Assembly: GCA_015063805.1 (NCBI GenBank) | Contig: SVTK01000018.1 | Coordinates: 1 to 59,730, forward strand | Direction of reading: 5' to 3' | DNA: 59,730 bases | From: Oscillospiraceae bacterium | Lineage (GTDB): Bacteria > Bacillota > Clostridia > Oscillospirales > CAG-272 | Shown here: positions 8,831 through 17,439 of the stretch, piece by piece | Position numbering within the stretch: position 1 is the stretch's first letter | Layout: each line of letters starts with the position of its first letter | Position numbers and translations under genes: made by a program | The notes under the pieces: model-generated | Seen by the model: only the letters and a program-made list of their open reading frames with translations | Told to the model about the DNA's origin: nothing | The model's database searches: none

Positions 8831-9873
8831 TATTTCTGCCAAATGGGATTGCCCAGGGCAATCCGCAGATTGCGATTGACATCCACCACCTCGGCGCGGT
8901 AGAAGGCCGCCGGCTCGGCATCAATGGCCAGATAGAGGGGCTCGTCGCAGGCAAATGCCCGACTGCACACCACACCTCGATCATCGTAGAGATCCAGGCG
9001 GTAGCGGTGCTCGGGATTTTTCAGGCTGCGGTGGAAGTCCCCCACCCGCAAAACCAGGCGTTTCCCGGAAAAATCGCACACACCGCCCATGCGGGTGTTG
9101 CCGATGCACATCTGTATGCCCACGCCGCCGCAGGTGAAATCCCCTGACCGCAGGTGCGGGAAATACGCCGCTGTTTCGTGGGCTTCGGCGTAAATGGTGG
9201 TCAGCGCGGCATCATGGGCACATTTGTGCCAATCGCCCCCCGCCGTGGCCCATACACGCTTACCCGCCGCCAAAAGGTCGGTCCACAGGGCATAATTGGC
9301 GGCAGTTGTCTCTCTCTCCGGGGCGCGGTAGATCACCTCAAGCCCGGTCTCGTCCCGGAACCAATAGTCCAGCGGATTCTCCGAAACCATGAGCTGCTTC
9401 GGATGAGGGTACACAAAGAACCCGCCCCTGGCCTTCACCGCATCGATCAGCTCACCGAACCGTTCAACCGTAAAGTGGGGATAAATAAAGTGTCCCTCCG
9501 CTCCGCCGGTGAATTCATACTCGGGAAATTCAGCCAGCAGCTCCTCCAGGGGACCAGGCTCGGCAAAAAGCATATTGTAGTGCATACTTTTTACCTCAGC
9601 GCCGCTGTCATCGATCACGGTTCCGGGCTCGGTTCCGCCGATGAAGAGGCCATCTTCCCACTCGGGCAGGTACATATGCCGCACTTGCTTGTGATCGAGA
9701 ATGGCAGCGAAATCCATCTTCAGCGCCTCAAGTGCACCCTTCCAATGGGAAAGCGGGCGTTTCCCGTCGCTGGTCCCCCCCGTGGCGCCGTGGTCGTGGA
9801 GCTCCCCGTGATAGGGAGCTCGTCCGGCATAAAGCTCATCGAGCAGCCGGATATCTTTTTCGTCAGCGATCAT
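8830..9873 (-). CDS. PHP-like metal-dependent hydrolase family protein
   Basis: A 347-residue cytosolic protein. Histidine and aspartate motifs (ELHDHGATGG, ILDHKQVRH, VYPHPKQ, GGDWHK) are spaced as in the PHP/TIM-barrel metal-dependent phosphoesterase superfamily, though motif I is HDHG rather than the usual HxHT. I do not recognise a named subfamily; the substrate is unknown. The start at 9873 is chosen because GGAGG lies upstream of this ATG and a good promoter lies at 9921-9950; longer starts would precede the transcript. The gene stands alone between terminators. Confidence 0.7.
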   Translation of the reverse strand: MIADEKDIRLLDELYAGRAPYHGELHDHGATGGTSDGKRPLSHWKGALEALKMDFAAILDHKQVRHMYLPEWEDGLFIGGTEPGTVIDDSGAEVKSMHYNMLFAEPGPLEELLAEFPEYEFTGGAEGHFIYPHFTVERFGELIDAVKARGGFFVYPHPKQLMVSENPLDYWFRDETGLEVIYRAPERETTAANYALWTDLLAAGKRVWATAGGDWHKCAHDAALTTIYAEAHETAAYFPHLRSGDFTCGGVGIQMCIGNTRMGGVCDFSGKRLVLRVGDFHRSLKNPEHRYRLDLYDDRGVVCSRAFACDEPLYLAIDAEPAAFYRAEVVDVNRNLRIALGNPIWQK

Positions 9874-9920
9874 GATTGTTCCTCCGTCTCGGAAGTTGCG
9901 GCAATCGCCGCCCTGTGTGT

Positions 9921-9950
9921 AGTATAGCATAATTCCCCGGGATTTGTCAA
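9921..9950 (-). promoter_or_regulatory. promoter of the PHP-like gene
   Basis: Minus-strand TTGACA (9945-9950), 18-base spacer, TATACT (9921-9926). Confidence 0.7.
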
Positions 9951-10005
9951 GAAGCCCCGCGCGCTGCGACGGGAATAAAAATTTTCCGCAATTCTCCAAA
10001 ACCCC

Positions 10006-10034
10006 TTGCAAAAAAACAAAATCCGTGGTATATT
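10006..10034 (+). promoter_or_regulatory. promoter of the pheST operon
   Basis: TTGCAA (10006-10011), 17-base spacer, TATATT (10029-10034). It sits just before the T-box leader, giving a transcript start near 10041. Confidence 0.65.
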
Positions 10035-10040
10035 ATATAG

Positions 10041-10310
10041 GTAATGCATTGATGAAGTCTGCCGCAGCGGATATGCACATCCAGAGAGAGCCCGGGGCTG
10101 GAAAGGGCTTTGTGTGCCGCCGTTGGCTCTTCCCTTCGGAGCAGTACGGGGGAACGGCTGTCTCAGCCCTGTAGTCCGTATCGGCACGGCACCGTTATCG
10201 GCCGGAACAAGTGTTGACTATGTGTCAAAAGTCGGGTGGTACCGCGGGACGCTTCTGCGCCTCGTCCTGTTTTGCGGCAGTTTGCTGCAATCGGGACGGG
10301 CCTTTTTTGT
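10041..10310 (+). ncRNA. T-box leader, probably tRNA-Phe responsive
   Basis: The spacer before pheS contains the T-box core GGGTGGTACCGCGG (10234-10247), which pairs with the uncharged tRNA acceptor end. Upstream are an AGAGAG element (10083-10088) and a stem I region with a likely UUC specifier codon at 10130-10132 followed by CCTTCGGAGC, the usual context. UUC is a phenylalanine codon, matching the genes downstream. A terminator hairpin follows the core. Known mechanism: uncharged tRNA stabilises the antiterminator and allows pheST transcription. The specifier assignment is by eye. Confidence 0.9.
10261..10308 (+). terminator. regulated terminator of the T-box leader
   Basis: CGTCCTG pairs with CGGGACG across an inner loop, then CCTTTTTT. 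Its 5' side is next to the T-box core, consistent with alternative pairing with the antiterminator. Confidence 0.75.
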
Positions 10311-10371
10311 TCTTCGGCCCGGCTGACACCATCGACGCGCATACCCTGCGCGATAAAGAAAGGAAATACCT

Positions 10372-11385
10372 ATGAGAGAAACCCTTGAGCGCATCCGGAG
10401 CACAGCCATGGAGCAGTTGGCTGCGCCCAACGCCGATCTTGAGCAGATCCGCATCCAATATCTCGGCAAAAAAGGAGAGCTGACCGCCGTTCTGCGCGGC
10501 ATGGGCAAGCTATCTGCCGAGGAGCGTCCCGTCATCGGCCAGCTGGCCAACGAGGTTCGCGCCGACATTGAGGCTGCCATCACCGCACAGGCGGAGAAGA
10601 ACGCCGCTGCCGCACTGGAAAAGAAGCTGGTGGACGAGCGCATCGACGTCACCATGCCCGGCGTTGCTCCCGCCCGCGGACGCCGCCATCCTCTGGCCAT
10701 CATCCAACACGAGATGGAGGAGATCTTCATCGGCATGGGCTTCCAGATTGCCGAAGGTCCCGAGGTGGAGTACGATTACTACAACTTCCAGGCGCTGAAC
10801 ATCCCCGAGAACCATCCCGCCCGCGATACGCAGGATACCTTCTATATTACCGAGAATATTCTGCTGCGTTCCCAGACCTCGCCTGTGCAGGTGCACGTCA
10901 TGGAGCAGCAGCGTCCTCCCATCCGCATTATCTCTCCCGGCCGTGTATACCGTTCCGATGCCATGGATGCCACCCACTCCCCCCTCTTCCATCAGCTTGA
11001 GGGTCTGGTGGTGGACCGCGGCATCACCATGGGTGACCTGAAGGGCATGCTAGAGCTGGCCGCCAAGCAGATGTTCGGTGAGCAGACCCGTATCCGCTTC
11101 CGTCCCCACCACTTCCCCTTCACCGAGCCCTCTGCCGAAGTTGACGTTTCCTGCTTCGCCTGCGGCGGAAAGGGCTGCCGTCTCTGCAAGGGCGAGGGTT
11201 GGATCGAGATTCTGGGTGCCGGCATGGTGCATCCCAACGTCCTGCGCAACTGCAATATCGATCCTGAGGAGTATTCGGGCTTTGCCTTCGGTATGGGCAT
11301 TGAGCGCATCACGATGCTGAAGTATCATATTGACGATATTCGTCATCTCTACGAGAATGACGTTCGCTTCCTCAGCCAGTTCTGA
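10372..11385 (+). CDS. pheS: phenylalanyl-tRNA synthetase alpha subunit
   Basis: A 337-residue class II synthetase subunit: an N-terminal helical arm for tRNA binding (about 1-90) and the catalytic domain. Recognisable family stretches are [21 protein letters not shown], split by the conserved proline-rich turn, [10 protein letters not shown], the Cys-rich CFACGGKGC motif, and [14 protein letters not shown] (motif 3). It forms the alpha2-beta2 enzyme with PheT, encoded downstream, and charges tRNA-Phe in the cytosol. Expression is governed by the T-box leader. Ribosome site AAAGGAAA lies seven to eight bases before the ATG. The 147-base gap to pheT holds a hairpin repeat. Confidence 0.97.
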   Translation: MRETLERIRSTAMEQLAAPNADLEQIRIQYLGKKGELTAVLRGMGKLSAEERPVIGQLANEVRADIEAAITAQAEKNAAAALEKKLVDERIDVTMPGVAPARGRRHPLAIIQHEMEEIFIGMGFQIAEGPEVEYDYYNFQALNIPENHPARDTQDTFYITENILLRSQTSPVQVHVMEQQRPPIRIISPGRVYRSDAMDATHSPLFHQLEGLVVDRGITMGDLKGMLELAAKQMFGEQTRIRFRPHHFPFTEPSAEVDVSCFACGGKGCRLCKGEGWIEILGAGMVHPNVLRNCNIDPEEYSGFAFGMGIERITMLKYHIDDIRHLYENDVRFLSQF

Positions 11386-11390
11386 GATTT

Positions 11391-11472
11391 GGGGCTTTGT
11401 CGGGGCTCTGCCCCGATCCCCGCTCAAGGCGCTTTTTGAAAAAAGCCCCTTGAGAATCCGCAAAAACTTTCT
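11391..11472. repeat. dispersed hairpin repeat copy between pheS and pheT
   Basis: Two adjacent hairpins: CGGGGctctgCCCCG (11401-11415), then an arm pair 11423-11454 with a CTTTTTGAAAAAAG-like centre flanked by CTCAAGG and CCTTGAG. The trailing CAAAAACTTTCT also occurs in the copy at 37756-37895. The first hairpin is identical to that in the copy after pheT. Confidence 0.75.
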
Positions 11473-11532
11473 AACAACCGTATAGAGTTCGGTTGTACCA
11501 AAATTGATTTGTCCGAAAGGAAAATGTGATAT

Positions 11533-13935
11533 ATGAATCTTTCCCGTAACTGGCTGGCGGATTTTGTTGACGTCAGCGATATTGAAAACAAGGCCTACTG
11601 CGACCGCATGACCGACACCGGCTCCAAGGTCGAGGGCTTTGAGGTGCTGGGCGAGGACATTGAAAATGTTCTGGTGGGCCGCATCACCTCCATCACGCCT
11701 CATGAGAACTCCGATCATCTGCAGATCTGTATGCTCAATGTGGGTGGCGCAGAGGACGTGCAGATCGTGACCGGTGCGCAAAATGTGTTTGAAGGTGCGA
11801 TCGTTCCCGTGGCGCTGGCTCCTGCCAAGCTGCCGGGAGATGTGGTCATCAAGGCGGGCAAGCTCCGCGGCGTGGCCTCCAACGGTATGCTCTGCTCCAT
11901 CGGTGAGCTGAATCTCACCACCCACGATATGCCCGGTGCCATTGAGGATGGCATCCTGATCCTCGATGAGAGCTTCGGTGACAAGATCGGCATGGACATC
12001 CGCGAGGCGCTCATGCTCTCCGACTCCGTGGTGGAGTTTGAGATCACCTCCAACCGTCCCGACTGCCTGTCTGTGATCGGTCTGGCCCGGGAGACTGCCG
12101 TTTCCTTTGACCGGGATCTCCGCATTCCCACCCCCGCGGTAAAGGGTGTACAGGACGGCGACACCGTCACCAACCACATCACCGTGGCCATTGACGATCC
12201 CGAGCTTTGCCCTCGCTACACCGCTCGTGTAGTGAAAAATGTGAAGATTGCCCCCTCCCCCCTGTGGCTGAGAATGCGTCTGCGCGCATCGGGTGTTCGT
12301 CCCATCAACAACATCGTGGACATCACCAACTATGTCATGCTGGAGTACGGCCAGCCCATGCACGCATTTGACTATGCCTGCCTGGACGGCAGTGCCATCC
12401 GCGTTCGCCGCGCCGCTGCCGGCGAGCAGTTCATGTCCCTGGACGATCAGCCCCACACCCTGGACGAGACCATGCTGGTGATCGCGGATGCCAACAAGGC
12501 TGTGGCCCTGGCCGGTGTCATGGGCGGCGCCAACAGCGAGATCACCGAGAAGACCGCCACCGTTGTCTTCGAGAGTGCAAACTTCATGGGTGCTTCTGTC
12601 CGCGTCACCGCAAAGAAGCAGGGGATGCGCACCGAAAGCTCTTCCCGCTTTGAGAAGGGGCTTGATCCCGAGAACACTCTGCCCGCCATCCAGCGTGCCT
12701 GCGAGCTGGTAGAGCTGCTGGGTGCCGGCGATGTGGTGGACGGCATCATCGACCTCTATCCCGGCAAGACCGAGCCCACCGTACTTCCCCTTGAGCCTGA
12801 GAAGATCAACTACTTCCTGGGTGTCAAGCTGGATGGCGACTATATGGCTGATATTCTTCGCCGCCTGGATTGCAAGGTGGAGAACGGCATGATCACCGTG
12901 CCCTCCTTCCGTGCGGATTTGGCCTGCATGGCTGACATCGCCGAGGAGATCATCCGTATCTACGGCTACAACACCATTGAATCCACCTCCATCAATGCCG
13001 GTATCACCCAGGGCTGCCGCACCCCCGAGCAGGCTTACACCGAGGAGCTGCACAACGCCTTGGTGGGCATGGGTCTGTATCAGATCGAGACCTTCTCCTT
13101 CATCAGCCCCAAGTTCTACGACCGCATTGCCCTTCCCGCCGACAGCCCCCTGCGCCGCTCGGTGGTCATCAGCAATCCCCTGGGTGAGGACACCTCGGTG
13201 ATGCGCACCACTGCCCTGCCCTCCATGCTGGACGTGCTGGCCCGCAACAAGAATTTTGCCAACGAGAATGTTGCCCTCTACGAGATGGCAACCGTCTATA
13301 TCCCCGATGAAGATTCCGCCAAGCTCCCCGACGAGCGCAAGCAGCTGACCTTGGGTATGTACGGCAACGGCGTAGATTTCTACCGTCTCAAGGGTGTTTG
13401 CGAGAACCTGCTGGATCTCTCGGGCATCAGCGGCGCGCGCTATGTGGCCTGCGGCGACGATCCCACCTTCCATCCCGGTCGCTGCGCCAAGATCATGCTG
13501 GCCGACGGCAGCTGTGCCGGTATCCTCGGCGAGGTGCATCCCACCGTGGCCCGCACCTATGATCTCGACAACGGCACGCTCATCGCCGCTCTTGACTTCG
13601 CTGTTCTCTTCGCACACCGCGGCGGGCTGGTTGAGTACAAGCCTCTGCCCAAGTTCCCCGCATCCACCCGTGACTTCTCCTTCGTCTGTGCAGAAGCCCT
13701 TGAGGTTGGCCACATTGAGGAGATTATGGCCAAGGCCGGCGGCAAGCTGGTGGAGGACATCCGCCTCTTCGACATTTACCGCGGCCCCCAGATCGGCGAG
13801 GGAAACAAGAGCGTTTCCATTCGTGTCACCCTTCGCGCCGCTGACCGCACCCTCACCGTTGAGGAGTGCGACAAGGCTGCCGGCAAGATTATTGCCGCCC
13901 TGGATCGTGAGCTGGGCATTAAGCTGAGAGGTTAA
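11533..13935 (+). CDS. pheT: phenylalanyl-tRNA synthetase beta subunit
   Basis: An 800-residue subunit of normal length. Order: an EMAP-like tRNA-binding domain (about 40-150, including NGMLCSIGEL), B3/B4 editing region, B5 domain (RTESSSRFEKGLDP, then VKLDGDYMADILRRLDCKVE), catalytic-like core, and the C-terminal anticodon-binding domain (YKPLPKFPASTRDFSFVC). The editing site hydrolyses Tyr-tRNA-Phe in the family. It is co-transcribed with pheS. Ribosome site AAAGGAAA stands about ten bases before the ATG. Confidence 0.97.
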   Translation: MNLSRNWLADFVDVSDIENKAYCDRMTDTGSKVEGFEVLGEDIENVLVGRITSITPHENSDHLQICMLNVGGAEDVQIVTGAQNVFEGAIVPVALAPAKLPGDVVIKAGKLRGVASNGMLCSIGELNLTTHDMPGAIEDGILILDESFGDKIGMDIREALMLSDSVVEFEITSNRPDCLSVIGLARETAVSFDRDLRIPTPAVKGVQDGDTVTNHITVAIDDPELCPRYTARVVKNVKIAPSPLWLRMRLRASGVRPINNIVDITNYVMLEYGQPMHAFDYACLDGSAIRVRRAAAGEQFMSLDDQPHTLDETMLVIADANKAVALAGVMGGANSEITEKTATVVFESANFMGASVRVTAKKQGMRTESSSRFEKGLDPENTLPAIQRACELVELLGAGDVVDGIIDLYPGKTEPTVLPLEPEKINYFLGVKLDGDYMADILRRLDCKVENGMITVPSFRADLACMADIAEEIIRIYGYNTIESTSINAGITQGCRTPEQAYTEELHNALVGMGLYQIETFSFISPKFYDRIALPADSPLRRSVVISNPLGEDTSVMRTTALPSMLDVLARNKNFANENVALYEMATVYIPDEDSAKLPDERKQLTLGMYGNGVDFYRLKGVCENLLDLSGISGARYVACGDDPTFHPGRCAKIMLADGSCAGILGEVHPTVARTYDLDNGTLIAALDFAVLFAHRGGLVEYKPLPKFPASTRDFSFVCAEALEVGHIEEIMAKAGGKLVEDIRLFDIYRGPQIGEGNKSVSIRVTLRAADRTLTVEECDKAAGKIIAALDRELGIKLRG

Positions 13936-14010
13936 GGAGCGGGGCTCTGCCCCGTACCCCGCCCGAGAAACTTTTTGAAAAAAGTTTCTCGGGGCTCTTC
14001 AAAAATTTTC
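13936..14010. repeat. dispersed hairpin repeat copy after pheT
   Basis: Contains CGGGGctctgCCCCG (13940-13954), identical to the pheS-pheT copy, and a 30-base palindrome (13963-13992) with CTTTTTGAAAAAAG at its centre and CCGAGAAA arms. Confidence 0.75.
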
Positions 14011-14017
14011 AAAAAAG

Positions 14018-14066
14018 AACCGACCTTTGCTTCAATCAAGTTTGATTGGGACGAAGGTCGGTTTTC
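14018..14066. terminator. bidirectional terminator, pheT versus the DUF4340 gene
   Basis: Outer arms AACCGACCTT (14018-14027) and AAGGTCGGTT (14054-14063) enclose an inner CAATCAA/TTGATTG stem. T-rich runs flank it on both strands. Confidence 0.85.
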
Positions 14067-14070
14067 TTGT

Positions 14071-15111
14071 TTAGTTTTGTGCGTAGGGCAGATCGGCTGT
14101 GGGTTCCATGAGGTCGGGGGAAACAGCTGAGGTCAGCAGATAGATCAGCCCGGACTCGGGAAGGGTAGCGTAGTAACATCCGCTCTCGGGATCCACCTCC
14201 CCCAGCAGAAGGGTCAGGGTCCTGTCCATCTCGGTGCTGACCGTGTTGCCGGCAGCATCGGTGGTCTGCACCAGGGTGCGATAATCAATGGTCATCTCAG
14301 CCGGGGTGTTCAGGCCGTATTTGGCGGCATCCGACTCCCGATCAAGGGAAACGCAGTCGGTGAACTCCAGGTAGGACACCATGGAGGACAGCTGCTCCCC
14401 TGCCTCTACCGAGATAGCCTTGGGGGCACCTTCTCCCTGCGCCGCGTGCCAGAAGCCGTCTTCGCTTTCGGCACCGCGGAAGGTATAGATGAGGCGATTC
14501 TCCCCGCGAGTTACGGTCATGGCCGAGATCTCACTCTCCACAATCAGGGGGAGGGTATCATAGGTCACCAGATCGGTGATGGGCATCCCGAAGGCTCCCG
14601 CCACCGTGCCGTCGATCATGTACACCGTATCGGTGTTGTTCCGTGCGGCGTAATAGCTGTGGTTGAAGCTATTGTAGCCGCCGATGAGCAGGGTGTGGGT
14701 GCCCATTTTATCGGTGAAGGTCACCTGCTGGCGGGGCGCATCCAGCCCGAACTCGGCCAGCTTCTCCGTGTCGGGAGAATCGATCTTCACCGTTGAGGTC
14801 ACCGATTCCAGGGCGCTGATCATGGCGGTGAAGGCCTCGGCATCCAGGGCCAGGGCGGGATTGCCTGCCCATCGCCAGCTGCCGTTCTCCAGAGTGAAGG
14901 AGAGGGTTTCCCCGTCACACAGATAGCTGATGGCCGAGAAGGTTTTGGCATCCGCCGCGAACACCGTGGCGGTGGTTGCCGCTGGGATGTTGCCGGAACT
15001 CTCCCCATCAAGGTCGAGCCGACTCACCACGAAATACAGCCCGCACAGGACAACCAGCACTGCCAGCAGGGCGATCAGGCCGGCGCCCTTGCGTTTGGAT
15101 TTCTTTGCCAT
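14071..15111 (-). CDS. DUF4340 domain protein of the Gld-like ABC system
   Basis: A 346-residue protein with a basic N-terminus (MAKKSKRKG), one transmembrane segment (about 10-30) and a large extracytoplasmic domain. Length, context and the repeated strand-rich units around SYLCDGETLSFTLENGSWRW fit DUF4340, which accompanies GldG-type auxiliary proteins of ABC transporters. Its start shares one base with the stop of the GldG-like gene. Function unknown; it is presumably the last component of the complex encoded by the four genes. The operon ends at a shared terminator. Confidence 0.82.
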   Translation of the reverse strand: MAKKSKRKGAGLIALLAVLVVLCGLYFVVSRLDLDGESSGNIPAATTATVFAADAKTFSAISYLCDGETLSFTLENGSWRWAGNPALALDAEAFTAMISALESVTSTVKIDSPDTEKLAEFGLDAPRQQVTFTDKMGTHTLLIGGYNSFNHSYYAARNNTDTVYMIDGTVAGAFGMPITDLVTYDTLPLIVESEISAMTVTRGENRLIYTFRGAESEDGFWHAAQGEGAPKAISVEAGEQLSSMVSYLEFTDCVSLDRESDAAKYGLNTPAEMTIDYRTLVQTTDAAGNTVSTEMDRTLTLLLGEVDPESGCYYATLPESGLIYLLTSAVSPDLMEPTADLPYAQN

Positions 15112-16559
15112 TATCTGCGTCTCCTTCTCATCCAGTAGAGGAAGCCGCCCACTGCGATAGCAAGAGGAAGCACCGCGGTCAGGATCACGGCCAGGGTATT
15201 GGCTGCACCGTCATTGACCATCAGCACGGGATCCTCCAGCACGATGGCGGGCAGGCTCACCACCTGCTCACGCTCGCACATCCAGTCAAGCATGGACTGC
15301 ACATAGGCATAGTTGCCGCCGGAGACCACCTGGTTTGCCTCATTGGAGAGCATCTGTGCGGCAGAGATCCACACCAGCTTGGCAGTGCCGCCCTCCACCG
15401 CCTCCTCGGCGGCAACGGCAAGCCCGTAGCTGCGGGACTCCACACCCTCACCCTTCACGGTAGAGGCCTGACCGTTCTGCACGGGAGAAATGAAGGCAGA
15501 CTCGGTGGTATAGAGAAGAGGTGTCACCGTCAGGCCGCTGCGAAGATTTTCCTGTACCTGCAGTCCGTGAGCGAAAATCATAAAGGCGTAGCTGCTTTGG
15601 GCCAGCTCAGCGGTAATCTCGTGAGAGCCCACCTGGGGAATGATGTAATAGGGTACCTGGTAGTAGGCGCGATTGTTCCCCTCCATCACCACGCCGGTCT
15701 CACCGGTGATTCCGTAATGGGAGGTCAATGCAGCCAGGTTGGGGGTGAGCTGGGGATCATAGTTGAACTCGGTGAGCAGCATCATGTGCCCGCCTGCTTC
15801 CATGTAAGCGGTGAGCAGCTCCTTCTCGTGGGTGCTGATGTCCGAGGTGGGAGCATAAATCATGATGCAGTCAGCATCCTCGGGGACGGCATCCATGGTC
15901 AGCAGGCTCAGGGATTCCACAGCGAGGTTGGCATCCTGCAGCTGCTTGGTCAGGTTGTCCGTGAGGTTAGTCTCACCGTGGCCCATAAGTGTGTAGATGG
16001 TGGGCAGCTTGTCGGTGGTGACAAAATCCAGCGCACCGGTGATGACATTCTCTCCTGCAAAGGAGTAGCTGTAGCCGCTGGCTCCACCGGTGGTCATGTA
16101 GGTGTAGTAATCAAACTCCTCCACATAGATCTCGGTGTAATCGATGACCTTGTACCGCCGTGCACTCTCGATGATCAGGCTGTTGTTGTTCAGCTGTGCA
16201 TCGGTATACTGGGCGGTAAAGGTGGGATTCACGGTGGGATCCACCTTCTTGAGGGTAATGTTCTTGCTCAGGGAAGCGTAGCGTTCCACAAAGGTCAAGA
16301 GTTGAAAATCCTCATTGGCAGGAATGGCAATATAGTAAATGGTAATGGGCTCGTCGATCATCCCCACCGACATCTCGGTAGTTTCGCTGAGCGTGTAAAG
16401 ATCCTGGGTACTGGTGTCGATGACGGTGTACTGGCTGGGTAATGCGCTGACCAGCAGGTTTACCACCACCAGAACAGCCAGCAGGACCAGGGTGATGACT
16501 GCGGTATAGGTGCCGGCCTTGGCCTGGCGGTTGAAGATCGGTTTCTTTTCCTGATTCAT
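15111..16559 (-). CDS. GldG-like ABC auxiliary protein
   Basis: A 482-residue protein with an N-terminal transmembrane segment (about 22-43), a long extracytoplasmic region, and a C-terminal transmembrane segment just before a RRRRR end. Motifs such as VDPTVNPTFTAQY, TLMGHGE and GGHMMLLTEF match the ABC-type auxiliary domain seen in GldG of gliding bacteria and in related Firmicute systems. Bacteroidetes GldFG is needed for gliding; in Firmicutes the transported substrate is unknown. It is encoded directly after the permease. Confidence 0.83.
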   Translation of the reverse strand: MNQEKKPIFNRQAKAGTYTAVITLVLLAVLVVVNLLVSALPSQYTVIDTSTQDLYTLSETTEMSVGMIDEPITIYYIAIPANEDFQLLTFVERYASLSKNITLKKVDPTVNPTFTAQYTDAQLNNNSLIIESARRYKVIDYTEIYVEEFDYYTYMTTGGASGYSYSFAGENVITGALDFVTTDKLPTIYTLMGHGETNLTDNLTKQLQDANLAVESLSLLTMDAVPEDADCIMIYAPTSDISTHEKELLTAYMEAGGHMMLLTEFNYDPQLTPNLAALTSHYGITGETGVVMEGNNRAYYQVPYYIIPQVGSHEITAELAQSSYAFMIFAHGLQVQENLRSGLTVTPLLYTTESAFISPVQNGQASTVKGEGVESRSYGLAVAAEEAVEGGTAKLVWISAAQMLSNEANQVVSGGNYAYVQSMLDWMCEREQVVSLPAIVLEDPVLMVNDGAANTLAVILTAVLPLAIAVGGFLYWMRRRRR

Positions 16560-16572
16560 TTCAGCACCTCCC

Positions 16573-17436
16573 TCAGCTCCAGCGTCTCTTCTCCACCGAC
16601 TGGGCGGTGAGGAAGAGGAAGAAAACGGTCACGGACAGATAGTATACGATGGCACCCACGTCAAAAATGCCGTAGATGAAATTCTCGAACCGGGTAAAGA
16701 GCGAAACCACATCCAGAATTTTCTGGAACAGGCCCACAAACAGCTCGGCACGGAAATAATAGAGGGCCGACAGGGGAAGAATACACACAGCGGCGGCAAT
16801 GACGGCAATCACGGGATTGCGGGTCAAGCCCCATACCGCGGCGGCCAGCAGAAGGGATACCACGATCAGGCACAGGAAGGACGCCATGGCGGTGGTGGGG
16901 ATGAGGGTGGCGATTCCTGCCATCAGGTAGGCGGCCAGGAGCACACCGAAGGAAAGCACAGCGGCAATGATCTGGCTCTCGGTGAGGGCCGACATGAACA
17001 TACAGATAGCAATCAGCGCCCCGCCCAGCAGAAAGAAGGCCAACAGCGCGCCGTAGCTTGCGGCGAAATTCACCGTACCGAACACCGACAGGATCAGCGG
17101 GTAAACGCTCATCACCGCCACAGGGATCAGCAGGACCGCCAGCATGGCAAAAAACTTGCCCAGCACGATGTCCGACACCCGCAGGGGAAGTGAGAACAGC
17201 AGCTGATCGGTGCGGGAATGCCGCTCCTCAGCAATGGAGCGCATGGTCAGGATCGGGATGACAAAGAGGAAGACCATGCTCATGCTGCTAAGGGTGATCT
17301 CAAAGGCGGCATATCCGCCCTTGAGGTTGACTGCCGTCACATAGATTCCCGCAAACAGCAGCAGGAAGGCCATAAACACATAGCCCGACATATTGGTGAA
17401 GTAGGATTTGAACTCTTTTTTGAAGATGGCAGACAC
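16573..17436 (-). CDS. ABC-2 type permease (GldF-like)
   Basis: A 287-residue protein with six hydrophobic segments and the typical ABC-2 start IFKKEFKSYFTNMSGYVF. The ILTMRSIAEERHSRTDQLLFSLP loop, interrupted here as family motif MRSIAEE then LLFSLP, is diagnostic of the GldF/NosY-like permeases. It should form the membrane channel driven by the ATPase encoded three bases upstream. Substrate unknown. Confidence 0.88.
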   Translation of the reverse strand: MSAIFKKEFKSYFTNMSGYVFMAFLLLFAGIYVTAVNLKGGYAAFEITLSSMSMVFLFVIPILTMRSIAEERHSRTDQLLFSLPLRVSDIVLGKFFAMLAVLLIPVAVMSVYPLILSVFGTVNFAASYGALLAFFLLGGALIAICMFMSALTESQIIAAVLSFGVLLAAYLMAGIATLIPTTAMASFLCLIVVSLLLAAAVWGLTRNPVIAVIAAAVCILPLSALYYFRAELFVGLFQKILDVVSLFTRFENFIYGIFDVGAIVYYLSVTVFFLFLTAQSVEKRRWS

Positions 17437-17439
17437 GGT

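Noticed and set aside
11050-13713. Minus-strand open frame of 887 codons
   Set aside because: Antisense to pheT, whose full set of domains is clear; composition is that of a shadow frame.
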